Positions 1-8,881 of a DNA stretch of 40,108 nucleotides are shown in pieces (positions within the stretch are counted from its first letter, which is position 1; the number at the start of each line of letters is the position of its first letter). The translations under genes and the position numbers were made by a program. The stretch lies in the NCBI GenBank assembly GCA_025361465.1, contig JANYAG010000045.1:1-40108 (forward strand). The letters are read 5' to 3'. The notes beneath the pieces were generated by a model. It ran no database searches and was not told the DNA's origin. It was given only the letters and a program-made list of their open reading frames with translations. Origin of the DNA: Gemmatimonadota bacterium (GTDB lineage: Bacteria > Gemmatimonadota > Gemmatimonadetes > Gemmatimonadales > GWC2-71-9).

Positions 1-342
1 GCGAGCGCGATCGAAGCCAAGGACGCCGACTCAGCGGTGGCGCTGTATCGCGACCTGCGCACCCGCTACTACGGTTCGGCGGCCTACGACTTCAGCGAGA
101 ACGCGCTCCTGGTGGTGGCGGCCGAGATTGCGCGCAACAACCAGCGTCCGGCGGCGCTGAGCCTCCTCAAGCTGAACCTCGAGTTCTTCGGGGCTTCGGT
201 GCCGACCTACCAGTCGCTCGCCCAGATGTCGCTGCAGTCGGGTGACACGACGGCGGCCATCGAGGCCCTGACCAAGGCGATCAATATCGCGCCGAACAAC
301 GGCCAGCTGCAGCAGATGCTCCAGCGCATCAAGAAGCCCTGA
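1..342 (+). CDS. C-terminal part of a tetratricopeptide-repeat protein (5' truncated by window)
   Basis: Frame open from base 1; ...YQSLAQMSLQSGDTTAAIEALTKAINIAPNNGQLQQMLQRIKKP* is a TPR-like helix pair; stop at 342. Confidence 0.75.
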   Translation, partial: ASAIEAKDADSAVALYRDLRTRYYGSAAYDFSENALLVVAAEIARNNQRPAALSLLKLNLEFFGASVPTYQSLAQMSLQSGDTTAAIEALTKAINIAPNNGQLQQMLQRIKKP

Positions 343-394
343 GGTCTCAGGCGAACGTTTCCGGCCCCCAGAGCGTAATGTCATATGGTGTCCG

Positions 395-434
395 GATGGG
401 GACCCTGGGAGTCGCGATTCCCCGGGTCCCCATC
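395..434. terminator. Strong GC-rich hairpin, possible terminator (no U-tract) between the TPR gene and gspG
   Basis: GATGGGGACCCTGGGA (395-410) pairs with TCCCCGGGTCCCCATC (419-434): 16 bp with one mismatch, 8-nt loop. Confidence 0.4.
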
Positions 435-480
435 GGGGGAATGTGGCATCTTGCAGCTTCACGCCAACCGAGGCCGAGTC

Positions 481-945
481 ATGCGTCGACGCGATCTTCC
501 CCGAGGCCCTGCCATGTGGCGCGTGAACCGGCGGCGCGGCTTCACCCTGATCGAAATCCTCGTGGTCATCGTCGTGATCGGGATCCTCGCGACCCTGGTG
601 GCACCGAACATCTTCCAGCACGTCGGTGCCGCCCGATCTGCGACGGCCAAGTCGCAGATCGAGATGCTTGGCAGTGCGCTCGACGCCTATCGTCTCGATA
701 ACGGGCAGTACCCGACCACCCAGCAGGGGCTGAACGCCCTCTGGGAAATGCCGACCATTGATGCCCCGGCCAACTGGCGCGGCCCGTATCTGCGCAAGCC
801 GGTGCCGCTCGACCCGTGGACGACGGCGTACATCTACCTCTCGCCCGGGCAGGTCAACTTGAACGGCTATGACCTGCTGTCCTACGGTGCGGACCGCAAG
901 CCGGGTGGCGCCGGCGAAGACGCCGACATCACCAGCTGGCAGTAG
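481..945 (+). CDS. gspG: Type II secretion major pseudopilin GspG (alternative ATG at 514)
   Basis: Prepilin cleavage motif RRRG|FTLIEILVVIVVIGILATLVAPN; T2SG C-terminal pattern (QYPTTQQGLNAL...GPYL.K.PLDPW...Y...YDLLSYGAD...ADI). Confidence 0.96.
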   Translation: MRRRDLPRGPAMWRVNRRRGFTLIEILVVIVVIGILATLVAPNIFQHVGAARSATAKSQIEMLGSALDAYRLDNGQYPTTQQGLNALWEMPTIDAPANWRGPYLRKPVPLDPWTTAYIYLSPGQVNLNGYDLLSYGADRKPGGAGEDADITSWQ

Positions 946-961
946 CGCGCGAGCGACCACC

Positions 962-2167
962 GTGCCGACTTTCGCGTACCAGGCCGTTGACCGTGCCGGG
1001 AAACGCACCCGCGGCGTCGCCAACGCCACCAGCTCCAATGCCCTGACGCGCACGCTCGAGGAGCGTGGCCTGCTGGTTCTGGAGGTCGCCGAACCGAGCA
1101 ATGGCGAAGGCAGCCGGAGTCACTGGTTCAAGTCGAGCAGCCGACGCGATGTGCTCGAAGTGACTCGGGCACTGGGATCGTTGTTGCCGGTCGGCATGCC
1201 ATTGGCGCAGGCACTCAGTGCCGCCTCGGGAGTGGCCACTGGCGAAGTCGCCGCGGCCGTGCAGGACGTTCGCGAGCGGGTGGAGCGTGGTGACACACTC
1301 TCGACCGCCCTGGCCCAGCATCCGCGCTTCTTCACGCCATTGTATGTCGGGCTGATTCGTGCCGGTGAGCGGAGTGGCGATCTCGACAGCGCGTTCGGTC
1401 GGCTCGCGCTCCAGCTCGAGCGCGATGAGCAACTGCGCGGCCGGATCCTCTCGGCGGCCATCTACCCGCTGGTCCTTGCCACGGCAGGAACGACCGCCGT
1501 GCTGATCCTGATGTTCTTCGTGTTGCCGCAGTTCGTCGGGTTGCTGCAGGGAAATGGTGCCACGTTGCCGCGATCGACCGCCGCGGTGCTGTGGCTTTCG
1601 CATACCTTGCGGCAATTCTGGTTTGTGGTGCTGCTGATTCCCGCCCTCATCGCCGTCGCGGCCGCGTGGGTGCAGACCACCGACGAAGGAAAGCGCTTCT
1701 GGGCGAAGTTCCTTCTTGGTCTGCCGCTGGTGAGGACCCTGCGACAGTACGTCCTCGCCGCGCGCTTCGCGCGGCTGGTCGGTGTGCTGCTGGGCGGCGG
1801 CGCGCCGCTGCTCACGGCACTCGATGACACGGTCGACTCGCTCAGTGATCCGATGGCCCGCGACGACACGATTCGCGTGCGCGCCCGGGTTCGCGAAGGG
1901 ATTTCGCTGCGGGCGGCGGTCGCGGAGGGAACCATCTATCCGCCGCTCCTGGCCCAGTTGATCGGCGTCGGCGAGGATGCCGGGGAGTTGCGAGCCTTCC
2001 TGCTCAAGGCGGCGGAGATCTTCGAGGAGCGCGCTGAACGCGCGACGCAGCGGCTGTCCACCCTGGCCGAACCGGCGATGATCATGGTCTTCGGCATCAT
2101 CGTCGCTTTTGTCGCCCTGTCGCTGCTGCAGGCCATCTACGGCATCAACGCGAACTCGTTCAAGTGA
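962..2167 (+). CDS. gspF: Type II secretion inner-membrane protein GspF (GTG start)
   Basis: N-term MPTFAYQAVDRAGKRTRG; two T2SF domains (GMPLAQALSAA..., SLRAAVAEGTIYPPLLAQLIGVGEDAGEL); three hydrophobic segments. Confidence 0.95.
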   Translation: MPTFAYQAVDRAGKRTRGVANATSSNALTRTLEERGLLVLEVAEPSNGEGSRSHWFKSSSRRDVLEVTRALGSLLPVGMPLAQALSAASGVATGEVAAAVQDVRERVERGDTLSTALAQHPRFFTPLYVGLIRAGERSGDLDSAFGRLALQLERDEQLRGRILSAAIYPLVLATAGTTAVLILMFFVLPQFVGLLQGNGATLPRSTAAVLWLSHTLRQFWFVVLLIPALIAVAAAWVQTTDEGKRFWAKFLLGLPLVRTLRQYVLAARFARLVGVLLGGGAPLLTALDDTVDSLSDPMARDDTIRVRARVREGISLRAAVAEGTIYPPLLAQLIGVGEDAGELRAFLLKAAEIFEERAERATQRLSTLAEPAMIMVFGIIVAFVALSLLQAIYGINANSFK

Positions 2168-2610
2168 TGCGCACGCGACGCGGCTTCACCCTGCTCGAGA
2201 TGTCGATCACGCTCGCCGTGATGGCCGTCGCGAGCATCCTGGTGGTGCCGGCCCTGGTCGACCTCGGGCGGACGCCGCAACACCAGACGGCGGAAGGCCT
2301 GCTGTCGCTGCTCAAGGCGTCACGGGCATTGGCCATCGACAGCAGCACGACGGTGACCGTGCTGCTTGATCCGGTGTCAGGCAAGTACCGTGTCGACTCC
2401 ACCGGGATATTCGGTTCCGGTCCGGTGACCGAGGGCCAACTCGAAGTCGGGGCGATCGAAATGATGGTCACCGAGCTCTCCCGGCTGCAGTACACCTTCC
2501 GTCCGACGGGTGCCGGGTTCGGCGATACGGTGCGGGTGCGGGGCATCGATTCGGCCGTGGTGATCTCGGTGGATCCCTGGAGCGGGGTGGCACATGCCGG
2601 CTCGCACTGA
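2167..2610 (+). CDS. gspH: Minor pseudopilin GspH-like
   Basis: Starts MRTRRG|FTLLEMSITLAVMAVASILVVPAL; overlaps gspF stop; operon position. Confidence 0.8.
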   Translation: MRTRRGFTLLEMSITLAVMAVASILVVPALVDLGRTPQHQTAEGLLSLLKASRALAIDSSTTVTVLLDPVSGKYRVDSTGIFGSGPVTEGQLEVGAIEMMVTELSRLQYTFRPTGAGFGDTVRVRGIDSAVVISVDPWSGVAHAGSH

Positions 2611-2992
2611 CCGCGGCATTACCCTGTTCGAGACGGTGGCGGCCCTCACCATGGTGAGCATGACGGCCGTGGGCGCCCTCGCGGCCGTGGCGAGCGAACT
2701 GCGCACCACGGAGCGGGCACGACGGGCGCTCGAGACCGAGGCACTGGCCAGCCAGCGGATGGATTTTCTCAGCATGATGACTGACCAGGAACTGCAGTCG
2801 CTTCCCGATTCAGTCAAGCAGGGAAAGTTTGACAAGCCGTTCGGGGAATACAGCTGGGAGACTGCTGCGACGGTGGAGTCAGCGCAGGCCGGCGTCTACA
2901 ACATCACGATCAGCATCAACTGGCCGAAGAACTCCTATCTGGTGCACACCGCCCAGTATCGCCGGCCGCCCTTGACCACGAGGTCGCGGTGA
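2594..2992 (+). CDS. gspI: Minor pseudopilin GspI-like
   Basis: DRG|ITLFETVAALTMVSMTAVGALA; GspI-like size and position. Confidence 0.8.
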   Translation: MPARTDRGITLFETVAALTMVSMTAVGALAAVASELRTTERARRALETEALASQRMDFLSMMTDQELQSLPDSVKQGKFDKPFGEYSWETAATVESAQAGVYNITISINWPKNSYLVHTAQYRRPPLTTRSR

Positions 2993-3678
2993 TCCGCGCT
3001 CGGGGCGGGATGACGCTGCTCGAGCTGGTGATCGCGCTGGTCATCACCGGCCTGATGGCGTCGGTGGGTGCCGCGGCATTCGGCAGTATCATCGACAATC
3101 AGGCGCGGGTCGAGCGCGCCTCGGTGACCACCGAGCGCGCGGCATCGCTGCGGGAGATGATCCACTCCTGGCTCGAATCAGGCACCGTCACCGTCCGGCA
3201 AGGCGGATTGCCCCGCGGCTTCGGTCGCGGCGGCACATCGCTGCGGACGGTAAGCGCCAGCGGCACGGCCGCGGTCCAGTCGGTGACACCGGCCGTGGTG
3301 ACCGGTGACGTGCTGTCCTTCACCACGCAGGCCCCGAACCCGGCCAACGCGCCGCAGGCGACGATGCGGCTCTTTGTGGACGATGATCCAACCACTTCCG
3401 AGGTCGGACTCACCGTGGAGTATCAGGCCAGCGCGCAGTCGCCGCTGTTGCGACGGCAGCTGGAGCCGTCGATTGACTCATTGGTGATCGAGTATCTCGA
3501 CGCCCGCACCAGCCGCTGGTATCCGGCCCAGGACGCGGCGACCATCACGCCGAGAGCCGTTCGACTCCATCTTCATGCCAGTGCCACGAGTGAGTTCTCC
3601 CCACTGATGACCATGTCGATGATGCTCCCGATCGCCTCGCAGGGTGGCGTCGGCGGTGCGCGGGCGCGGGGAAACTGA
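2989..3678 (+). CDS. gspJ: Minor pseudopilin GspJ-like
   Basis: ARGG|MTLLELVIALVITGLMASVGAAAFGS; size and operon position. Confidence 0.8.
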   Translation: MIRARGGMTLLELVIALVITGLMASVGAAAFGSIIDNQARVERASVTTERAASLREMIHSWLESGTVTVRQGGLPRGFGRGGTSLRTVSASGTAAVQSVTPAVVTGDVLSFTTQAPNPANAPQATMRLFVDDDPTTSEVGLTVEYQASAQSPLLRRQLEPSIDSLVIEYLDARTSRWYPAQDAATITPRAVRLHLHASATSEFSPLMTMSMMLPIASQGGVGGARARGN

Positions 3679-4658
3679 TGCGGTTTCTCCCGCTCGACCG
3701 TCGTGGCGTGGCGATGCTGGCCGCCCTCTGGCTGGTTGTGGCGATCGCCGTGGTGGCGCTGCAGCTTGCCCTGGTCGGCAAGGAGCGCCGCGTGCTCGGA
3801 CTGGCCGCTGCCGACCGGGGGATCGGGCGCGGCGCAGCACTCGGTGCGCTTGCCAATGTGCAGGCACGGCTCGACGTGGCGTTGCGCAACGCGCCGACGG
3901 GCAACGCCGCCGCCGCCCTGGCCAACTCGCGGTCAGCCGATCCGTGGCTCGATGTGGATTCGCTGTACTCCGGCGCGCTGTACCTCGACAGCGCCCGGGT
4001 CGATGTCACCGCGCAGGATCTCGGCCGCCAGCTCAACCTGAACCGGATGTCCGAGGAGCAGCTCCGCACCTTCTTCGCCTTCGTGCTCGGCAATTTCAGC
4101 AAGGCGGACGTGTTGTCGCAGACCATCGCGGACTGGCGCGACCTCGATGATGACAAGCGGCCATCCGGCGAGGAGCGGGATGGTTATCTCAAGAAGGGAT
4201 TGCTGGCGCTGCCGGCAAACGGACCGTTCCGGCAGGTCGCCGAACTGCGGATGGTCGCGGGGATGACGCAGGAGATCTACGAGGCGGTGGCGCCATACCT
4301 GACGACGTACGGCGATGGCACGGTCAACCTCAACACCGCGCCAACACCGGTGTTGAGGGCGATGCCCGGAATGACTGATGCCGTGCTGAACAACATCCTC
4401 AGCCAACGGTCGAACGGTCGGCGGATCGCCAGCGTGGCATCGGTGGTCCCCGGTGGCATGGGGGGCATGGGTGGTGGGCGAGGAGGTGGCGGCATGTCGT
4501 CACAGGCCAGCCAACTCGCCGGCGCGGCAGGCGTCAACACAACCTCCGTTGCATTCACCTTCGTGGTGCGCCCGAGTGCGGCGTCCCATCCGGTGAAGCT
4601 CACCGCCCTGGTCCAGCGCAACGGGACGACGGCAACCATCGGGTGGATTCAATGGTGA
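3678..4658 (+). CDS. gspK: Minor pseudopilin GspK-like
   Basis: RRG|VAMLAALWLVVAIAVVALQ leader without Glu+5, as expected for GspK; DLNLNR-type and VNLNTAP (helix-hairpin-helix-like) segments. Confidence 0.85.
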   Translation: MRFLPLDRRGVAMLAALWLVVAIAVVALQLALVGKERRVLGLAAADRGIGRGAALGALANVQARLDVALRNAPTGNAAAALANSRSADPWLDVDSLYSGALYLDSARVDVTAQDLGRQLNLNRMSEEQLRTFFAFVLGNFSKADVLSQTIADWRDLDDDKRPSGEERDGYLKKGLLALPANGPFRQVAELRMVAGMTQEIYEAVAPYLTTYGDGTVNLNTAPTPVLRAMPGMTDAVLNNILSQRSNGRRIASVASVVPGGMGGMGGGRGGGGMSSQASQLAGAAGVNTTSVAFTFVVRPSAASHPVKLTALVQRNGTTATIGWIQW

Positions 4659-6046
4659 AAGTGATTCGTCCGGGGATCGCCATCTCGGCGACCAAGTTGT
4701 GTATCGCACGACCGGGTGCCACGAGGCCGGCGGTGACCCGACTGACGCTGGCCTCAACCCCCGGCGACAACGGCGGCTGGCCGGAACTCACGCAGGCATT
4801 GCGCGAAGCGGCGCGGCCGGGTGAGCCGGGTGACCTTGCGGTGGCACTGCTGCCACCACTCGTCGAAGTCCGGCGACTGGCGCTGCCGCCCCTGGCAGAG
4901 GGCGAGCTGCTGCAGCTGCTGTCGCGCAACGCCGCGCGCTATTTCGTCGGGGCACGGGGTTCGCAGACGCTTGGTGCACGGCAGTGGCGCGGCCTGCGTG
5001 GGGACGCGTCGCCGGTGCTGGCCGCCGCCGCTCCGACGCGATTCGTGAATGCGATTCACGCGGCAGCCAGGGACGCTGGCTGGACCGTCGCCGCCGTGAC
5101 TCCCGCCGAAGGCGCCTGGGCTGCTGCCGCAATCGCGATGTGGCCTTCCTTCGCCCGACGGACCGCCCAGCTGCTCGTTCACGAGGAGCATCGCACCCTG
5201 TTGATCGAGCTTGACCGGGGCACCGTCACCGGTGTGCGTCGCTTCCGTGGCGGAACCGCCGACGCCGAACGGATCGCTGCCGCGATCATGGACGCACAGC
5301 CGGACGGAACAGCGCCGGCTGTCGGCGCGATTGGCGCACCGGGGCGTCAGGACCTGATCCGGGCGCTGGGAGTGCGCGCGGTCGCGGTCAGTCCGGTTCC
5401 GGGGGACTGGCAGGAATTTGCCGACTCGGCGGACGTCGTGGCCGCGCTCTTTGCCAGCGCTTCGGCGGGGCCAGCCCTGGCGAGTGAAAGCGTCCGCGCC
5501 GTGTGGCACGACCGGGCTCGTCGGGTCACGCGCCTGGTGGCTGGTGCCGCGCTCGTGCTGTACGCCATGGCGGCGGCCCTGGAACTCTGGGGCGTCCACC
5601 GAGAACTCGCGGCGGTGCAGGCGCAGCGAGCCGCGATTCGGTCCCAGGTCTCGGCGACACTCATCGGTCGCTCCTCGTTGGAGGACGCCTATCGCCGGCT
5701 GGCGGCGATCGCGGCGGCACAGCGCTCGGCCCCGCACTGGGCTCCGGTGCTGGCCGAGTTGGGTACCCGCCTTCCCGAGGGCGCGTACTTCACGACGATC
5801 CGGACCAGGGGCGATTCGCTCGTGGTGGACGGAATGGCCGTGAGCGCCTCGAAGGTGTTTGCTGCGATCGATGCGAGTCCGCACCTCACCGGTGTCCGGG
5901 CACCGGCGCCGGTGCGCCGGCAGGCACCGGAGGGCGAAGACCCGATGGAACGCTTCACCCTCGCCGCATCACTGCCGGGCGCCGCAGGTCTGCCTCCGTC
6001 AGCCATCCCGACGAAGCCGGCGAAGGCGGGAGGGAAGGTGCCATGA
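4652..6046 (+). CDS. GspL-like (PilM/PilN-like) inner-membrane assembly protein
   Basis: Position between gspK and an M-like gene; single TM (VAGAALVLYAMAAALELWGV) followed by coiled coil and a PilN-like C-terminal domain. Confidence 0.65.
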   Translation: MVKVIRPGIAISATKLCIARPGATRPAVTRLTLASTPGDNGGWPELTQALREAARPGEPGDLAVALLPPLVEVRRLALPPLAEGELLQLLSRNAARYFVGARGSQTLGARQWRGLRGDASPVLAAAAPTRFVNAIHAAARDAGWTVAAVTPAEGAWAAAAIAMWPSFARRTAQLLVHEEHRTLLIELDRGTVTGVRRFRGGTADAERIAAAIMDAQPDGTAPAVGAIGAPGRQDLIRALGVRAVAVSPVPGDWQEFADSADVVAALFASASAGPALASESVRAVWHDRARRVTRLVAGAALVLYAMAAALELWGVHRELAAVQAQRAAIRSQVSATLIGRSSLEDAYRRLAAIAAAQRSAPHWAPVLAELGTRLPEGAYFTTIRTRGDSLVVDGMAVSASKVFAAIDASPHLTGVRAPAPVRRQAPEGEDPMERFTLAASLPGAAGLPPSAIPTKPAKAGGKVP

Positions 6047-6666
6047 AGATCTCGCCGAACGAACGCAAGGTGATCGGTCGCGGGATGATGATCGTGGTGC
6101 CCGCCCTGTTGTATGTCTGGGGCGTACTGCCATATCACGTTGCCCTGACCGATGCGCGTGAGCGGCTGGCGGTCGAGCAGCAAGCTCTGGCACGCGAGCG
6201 CGGCGCCGTGGCAACGGCGCGGCGGAACCCGGAGTTGCAGCACCTGACCGACTCGGTGCTGCACGCCATCGAGCCGCGCCTCTTCGAAGGGCGCGACGAC
6301 GTCATGACCAGCTCGGAGCTCGCGGCCTATCTCGGTGACGTGGCATTCGACAGCCATGTCTGGATGGAAGACGCGTCGACCCGCCCGGTGACGATGAGCA
6401 CAACCGGAGTTCGCACGCTGCACGTCGAGGTTCGCGCGGAGTCTGACTTTCGTGGCGTGCTCAGCTTTCTCCAGAATCTCGAGCAGGGCAACAAGTTCGT
6501 CCGGATCGAGCGAATCGACATCTCGCGCGGGCTGAACGGCGTGGGCAACGAGAATGCCGAGACGCTGTTGCTGTCGGCGACGATCGCCGGCTACGCGCTG
6601 GGGAGTGGCAGCGGTGCGACACCGGCCAAGTTCCCGGTGACCCCGAACTCGGCGAGGGGCCAATGA
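6043..6666 (+). CDS. GspM/PilO-like protein
   Basis: N-terminal TM, coiled coil, ferredoxin-like periplasmic segment (LHVEVRAESDFRGVLSFLQNLEQGNKFVRIERIDIS), typical of PilO/GspM. Confidence 0.65.
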   Translation: MKISPNERKVIGRGMMIVVPALLYVWGVLPYHVALTDARERLAVEQQALARERGAVATARRNPELQHLTDSVLHAIEPRLFEGRDDVMTSSELAAYLGDVAFDSHVWMEDASTRPVTMSTTGVRTLHVEVRAESDFRGVLSFLQNLEQGNKFVRIERIDISRGLNGVGNENAETLLLSATIAGYALGSGSGATPAKFPVTPNSARGQ

Positions 6667-7163
6667 TCACGCTCCGGGAGCTGCTGTCCACCACGGCGAC
6701 GCGGATCGCGTTCGGAGCGGTTGTTCTCGGCGTGGCGCTCTGTGGCCGGGCGCTGGTGCGAGCGATCCGTCTCGAGACCGTCGGGACAGCACCGGCGACC
6801 GTCAACGTGGTGCCAGGTGCACTCGACATGCCGAAGCCAGCTGCGGGCATCGACGTGGCAGCCGCTGTCGCGTCGGATCTCTTTTCGGTCGATCGCACGG
6901 CCCCGAAGGAGCGCTACCGGATGCCTGGCGAAGCCGCGGCGACCGGCGATGCGCCGGTCAGGCCGACCGTGCTCGGTACCGCCATCGGGGCCGACGGCAG
7001 CAGTTTCGCCACCTGCCAGCTCGAATCAGCCCGACTGCAGATGGTGCGGGTAGGTGGTCACCTTGGTGAATACACCGTGAAGTCCATCGAACGCGGGCGG
7101 GTGGTGTTCCTGACCCGTGATGGCACCTCTTTCGAAATTCTCGCCCCCAAGCAAGGGAGTTGA
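6663..7163 (+). CDS. GspC/PilP-like protein
   Basis: N-terminal TM, then homology-region-like domain (PTVLGTAIGADGSSFATCQLESARLQMVRVGGHLGEYTVKSIERGRVVFLTRDGTSFEI). Confidence 0.6.
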   Translation: MITLRELLSTTATRIAFGAVVLGVALCGRALVRAIRLETVGTAPATVNVVPGALDMPKPAAGIDVAAAVASDLFSVDRTAPKERYRMPGEAAATGDAPVRPTVLGTAIGADGSSFATCQLESARLQMVRVGGHLGEYTVKSIERGRVVFLTRDGTSFEILAPKQGS

Positions 7164-7168
7164 CCCTC

Positions 7169-8881
7169 ATGTTGCCTCGCACTCACCTCGCCCTTGCGGT
7201 CATGCTGGCCGCCGTGCCGCTCCAGGCGCAGCGAATTCCGCTGAAGACTCCACCGAAGCCCGCCGCCGCTGCGGCGCAGGCCAAGCCCGGACTTGCCCTC
7301 GACTTCCAGGACCAGGACATCCGCGTCGTGCTCTCGGCCCTCGCCGAGGCCGGCAGCATCAACCTCAACTTCAACAACCTCCCGGCCCGGAAGGTGACGT
7401 TGCGGATGGGGCAGCCGGCCGACAAGGCGGAGATCGCCAGCATGATCAAGGCGATCGCCGAAGCGAATGACCTGACGGTCAGCCAGGTGGGTTCGCTGAT
7501 GCAAGTCGCGGGGCCGCCGGTCGTGGCGACTCCCACCAGCCAGCAATTGGCCCAGCAGACGGCGGTGCAGAACGAAATGAAGCTGTACACCTATCGCCTC
7601 AAGCACACGAGTGCGGTGCAGCTCGCGCCCTTGCTGACGGCGCTCTTTGCCGGGGCGACCATTGGCCGGACGACAACGACCACCACGACGACCAGCGCGG
7701 CGGCCTTCAACAATTTGGGTGGCGCCAATGGCCGTGGGCTTGGCGGTGGTGCCGCGGCACCGGCAGCCGGCGGGGGCGTTGGGCGTGGCGGCGGTGGGGG
7801 TGGCGCCGCAGCAAATCCGGCCGCGGGGAATCCGCTGTTGCAGCTGTTCGGCGGGAATGCGGCCGCGCTGGCGAATACCGCGGCGGATATCCGGGTGGTC
7901 GGCGAGGAGTCGAGCAACACCTTGATGGTGCGTGCCACGGCCGCGGATTGGGCGTTGATCCAGCAGGTTGTGGTCGGCATCGACCTGCGGCCGTTGCAGG
8001 TGCTGATCGAGGTGACCATCGCCGAGGTGGCGCGGACCAATGACCTGAACATGGGCATCTCGGGCCTGGGCACCCACAAGACGGGGCGGCAGGCCGATTC
8101 GGCGTCATTCCCGAGCGCGGCGAGTGCGCGCGACTTCATCCTCAAGCTGACCGGCGGCAACGGGACGATTGACTACAACGTTGCTCTGAACGCCTTGCAG
8201 TCGCGCGGCGACGTGAAGGTCCTGTCCCTGCCGGTGATCATCGCCCAGAACAACAAGGAAGCGATCCTGAATGTCGGGTCGCGGGTGCCGTTCGTTTCGG
8301 TGTCGCAGAACATCACCACCGGCACTGCCCCCACGACGGTGCAGACGGTGCAGTACCTCGACGTCGGCACGGTGCTCACCATCACCCCGACGATCAACGC
8401 CGATGGCTACGTGAACATGACGGTGAACCAGACCGACAACAGCGTCACCACGACCCCGCAATTCTCCAATCCGGTGATCAACACTCGCGAGGCCACCACG
8501 CAGGTGTTCCTGCGCGATGGCCAGACCACGGTGATCGGCGGTCTCGCGGGGAAGTCGACCAACAAGACCGTCGAGGGGATCCCGATCCTCAGCAAGATCC
8601 CGTTCGTCGGCAAGTGGCTCTTCGCCCACACGGTTGAGAGCAACTCGACGTCGGAGCTCTTCCTCTTCCTGACGCCGCACGTGATCTACACCGACAGCGA
8701 CATTGACCAGATCCGGAACGCGGTCAACTCCAACACCGACCTGCTGAAGCAGGTGCCGACCGGGGCGCGCTTCAAGCCCGCGGGCGACACGCTGCACGTT
8801 GGCGGCGCACCTGATGCCACGAAGAAGCGGCCGGACTCGACCAGCGCCGGTCGCGGTGGTCGTGGCGGCGGTGGCCGATGA
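7169..8881 (+). CDS. gspD: Type II secretion secretin GspD
   Basis: Secretin core (VKVLSLPVIIAQNNKEAILNVGSRVPF..., TREATTQVFLRDGQTTVIGGL, IPILSKIPFVGKWLF, ELFLFLTPHVI); signal peptide MLPRTHLALAVMLAAVPLQAQ. Confidence 0.95.
   Translation: MLPRTHLALAVMLAAVPLQAQRIPLKTPPKPAAAAAQAKPGLALDFQDQDIRVVLSALAEAGSINLNFNNLPARKVTLRMGQPADKAEIASMIKAIAEANDLTVSQVGSLMQVAGPPVVATPTSQQLAQQTAVQNEMKLYTYRLKHTSAVQLAPLLTALFAGATIGRTTTTTTTTSAAAFNNLGGANGRGLGGGAAAPAAGGGVGRGGGGGGAAANPAAGNPLLQLFGGNAAALANTAADIRVVGEESSNTLMVRATAADWALIQQVVVGIDLRPLQVLIEVTIAEVARTNDLNMGISGLGTHKTGRQADSASFPSAASARDFILKLTGGNGTIDYNVALNALQSRGDVKVLSLPVIIAQNNKEAILNVGSRVPFVSVSQNITTGTAPTTVQTVQYLDVGTVLTITPTINADGYVNMTVNQTDNSVTTTPQFSNPVINTREATTQVFLRDGQTTVIGGLAGKSTNKTVEGIPILSKIPFVGKWLFAHTVESNSTSELFLFLTPHVIYTDSDIDQIRNAVNSNTDLLKQVPTGARFKPAGDTLHVGGAPDATKKRPDSTSAGRGGRGGGGR

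Noticed and set aside
31-1101. 356-aa minus-strand ORF opposite the TPR gene and gspG
   Set aside because: Antisense of two strongly supported + genes; Arg/Gly/Val-rich with no recognisable domain.
3678-3780. GspK lacking Glu at +5 of the mature pseudopilin
   Set aside because: This is a known property of GspK-type minor pseudopilins, so it supports the annotation rather than being unusual.
4754-5884. 376-aa minus ORF opposite the gspL-like gene
   Set aside because: Shadow ORF; the + frame fits the secretion operon with overlapping starts and stops.
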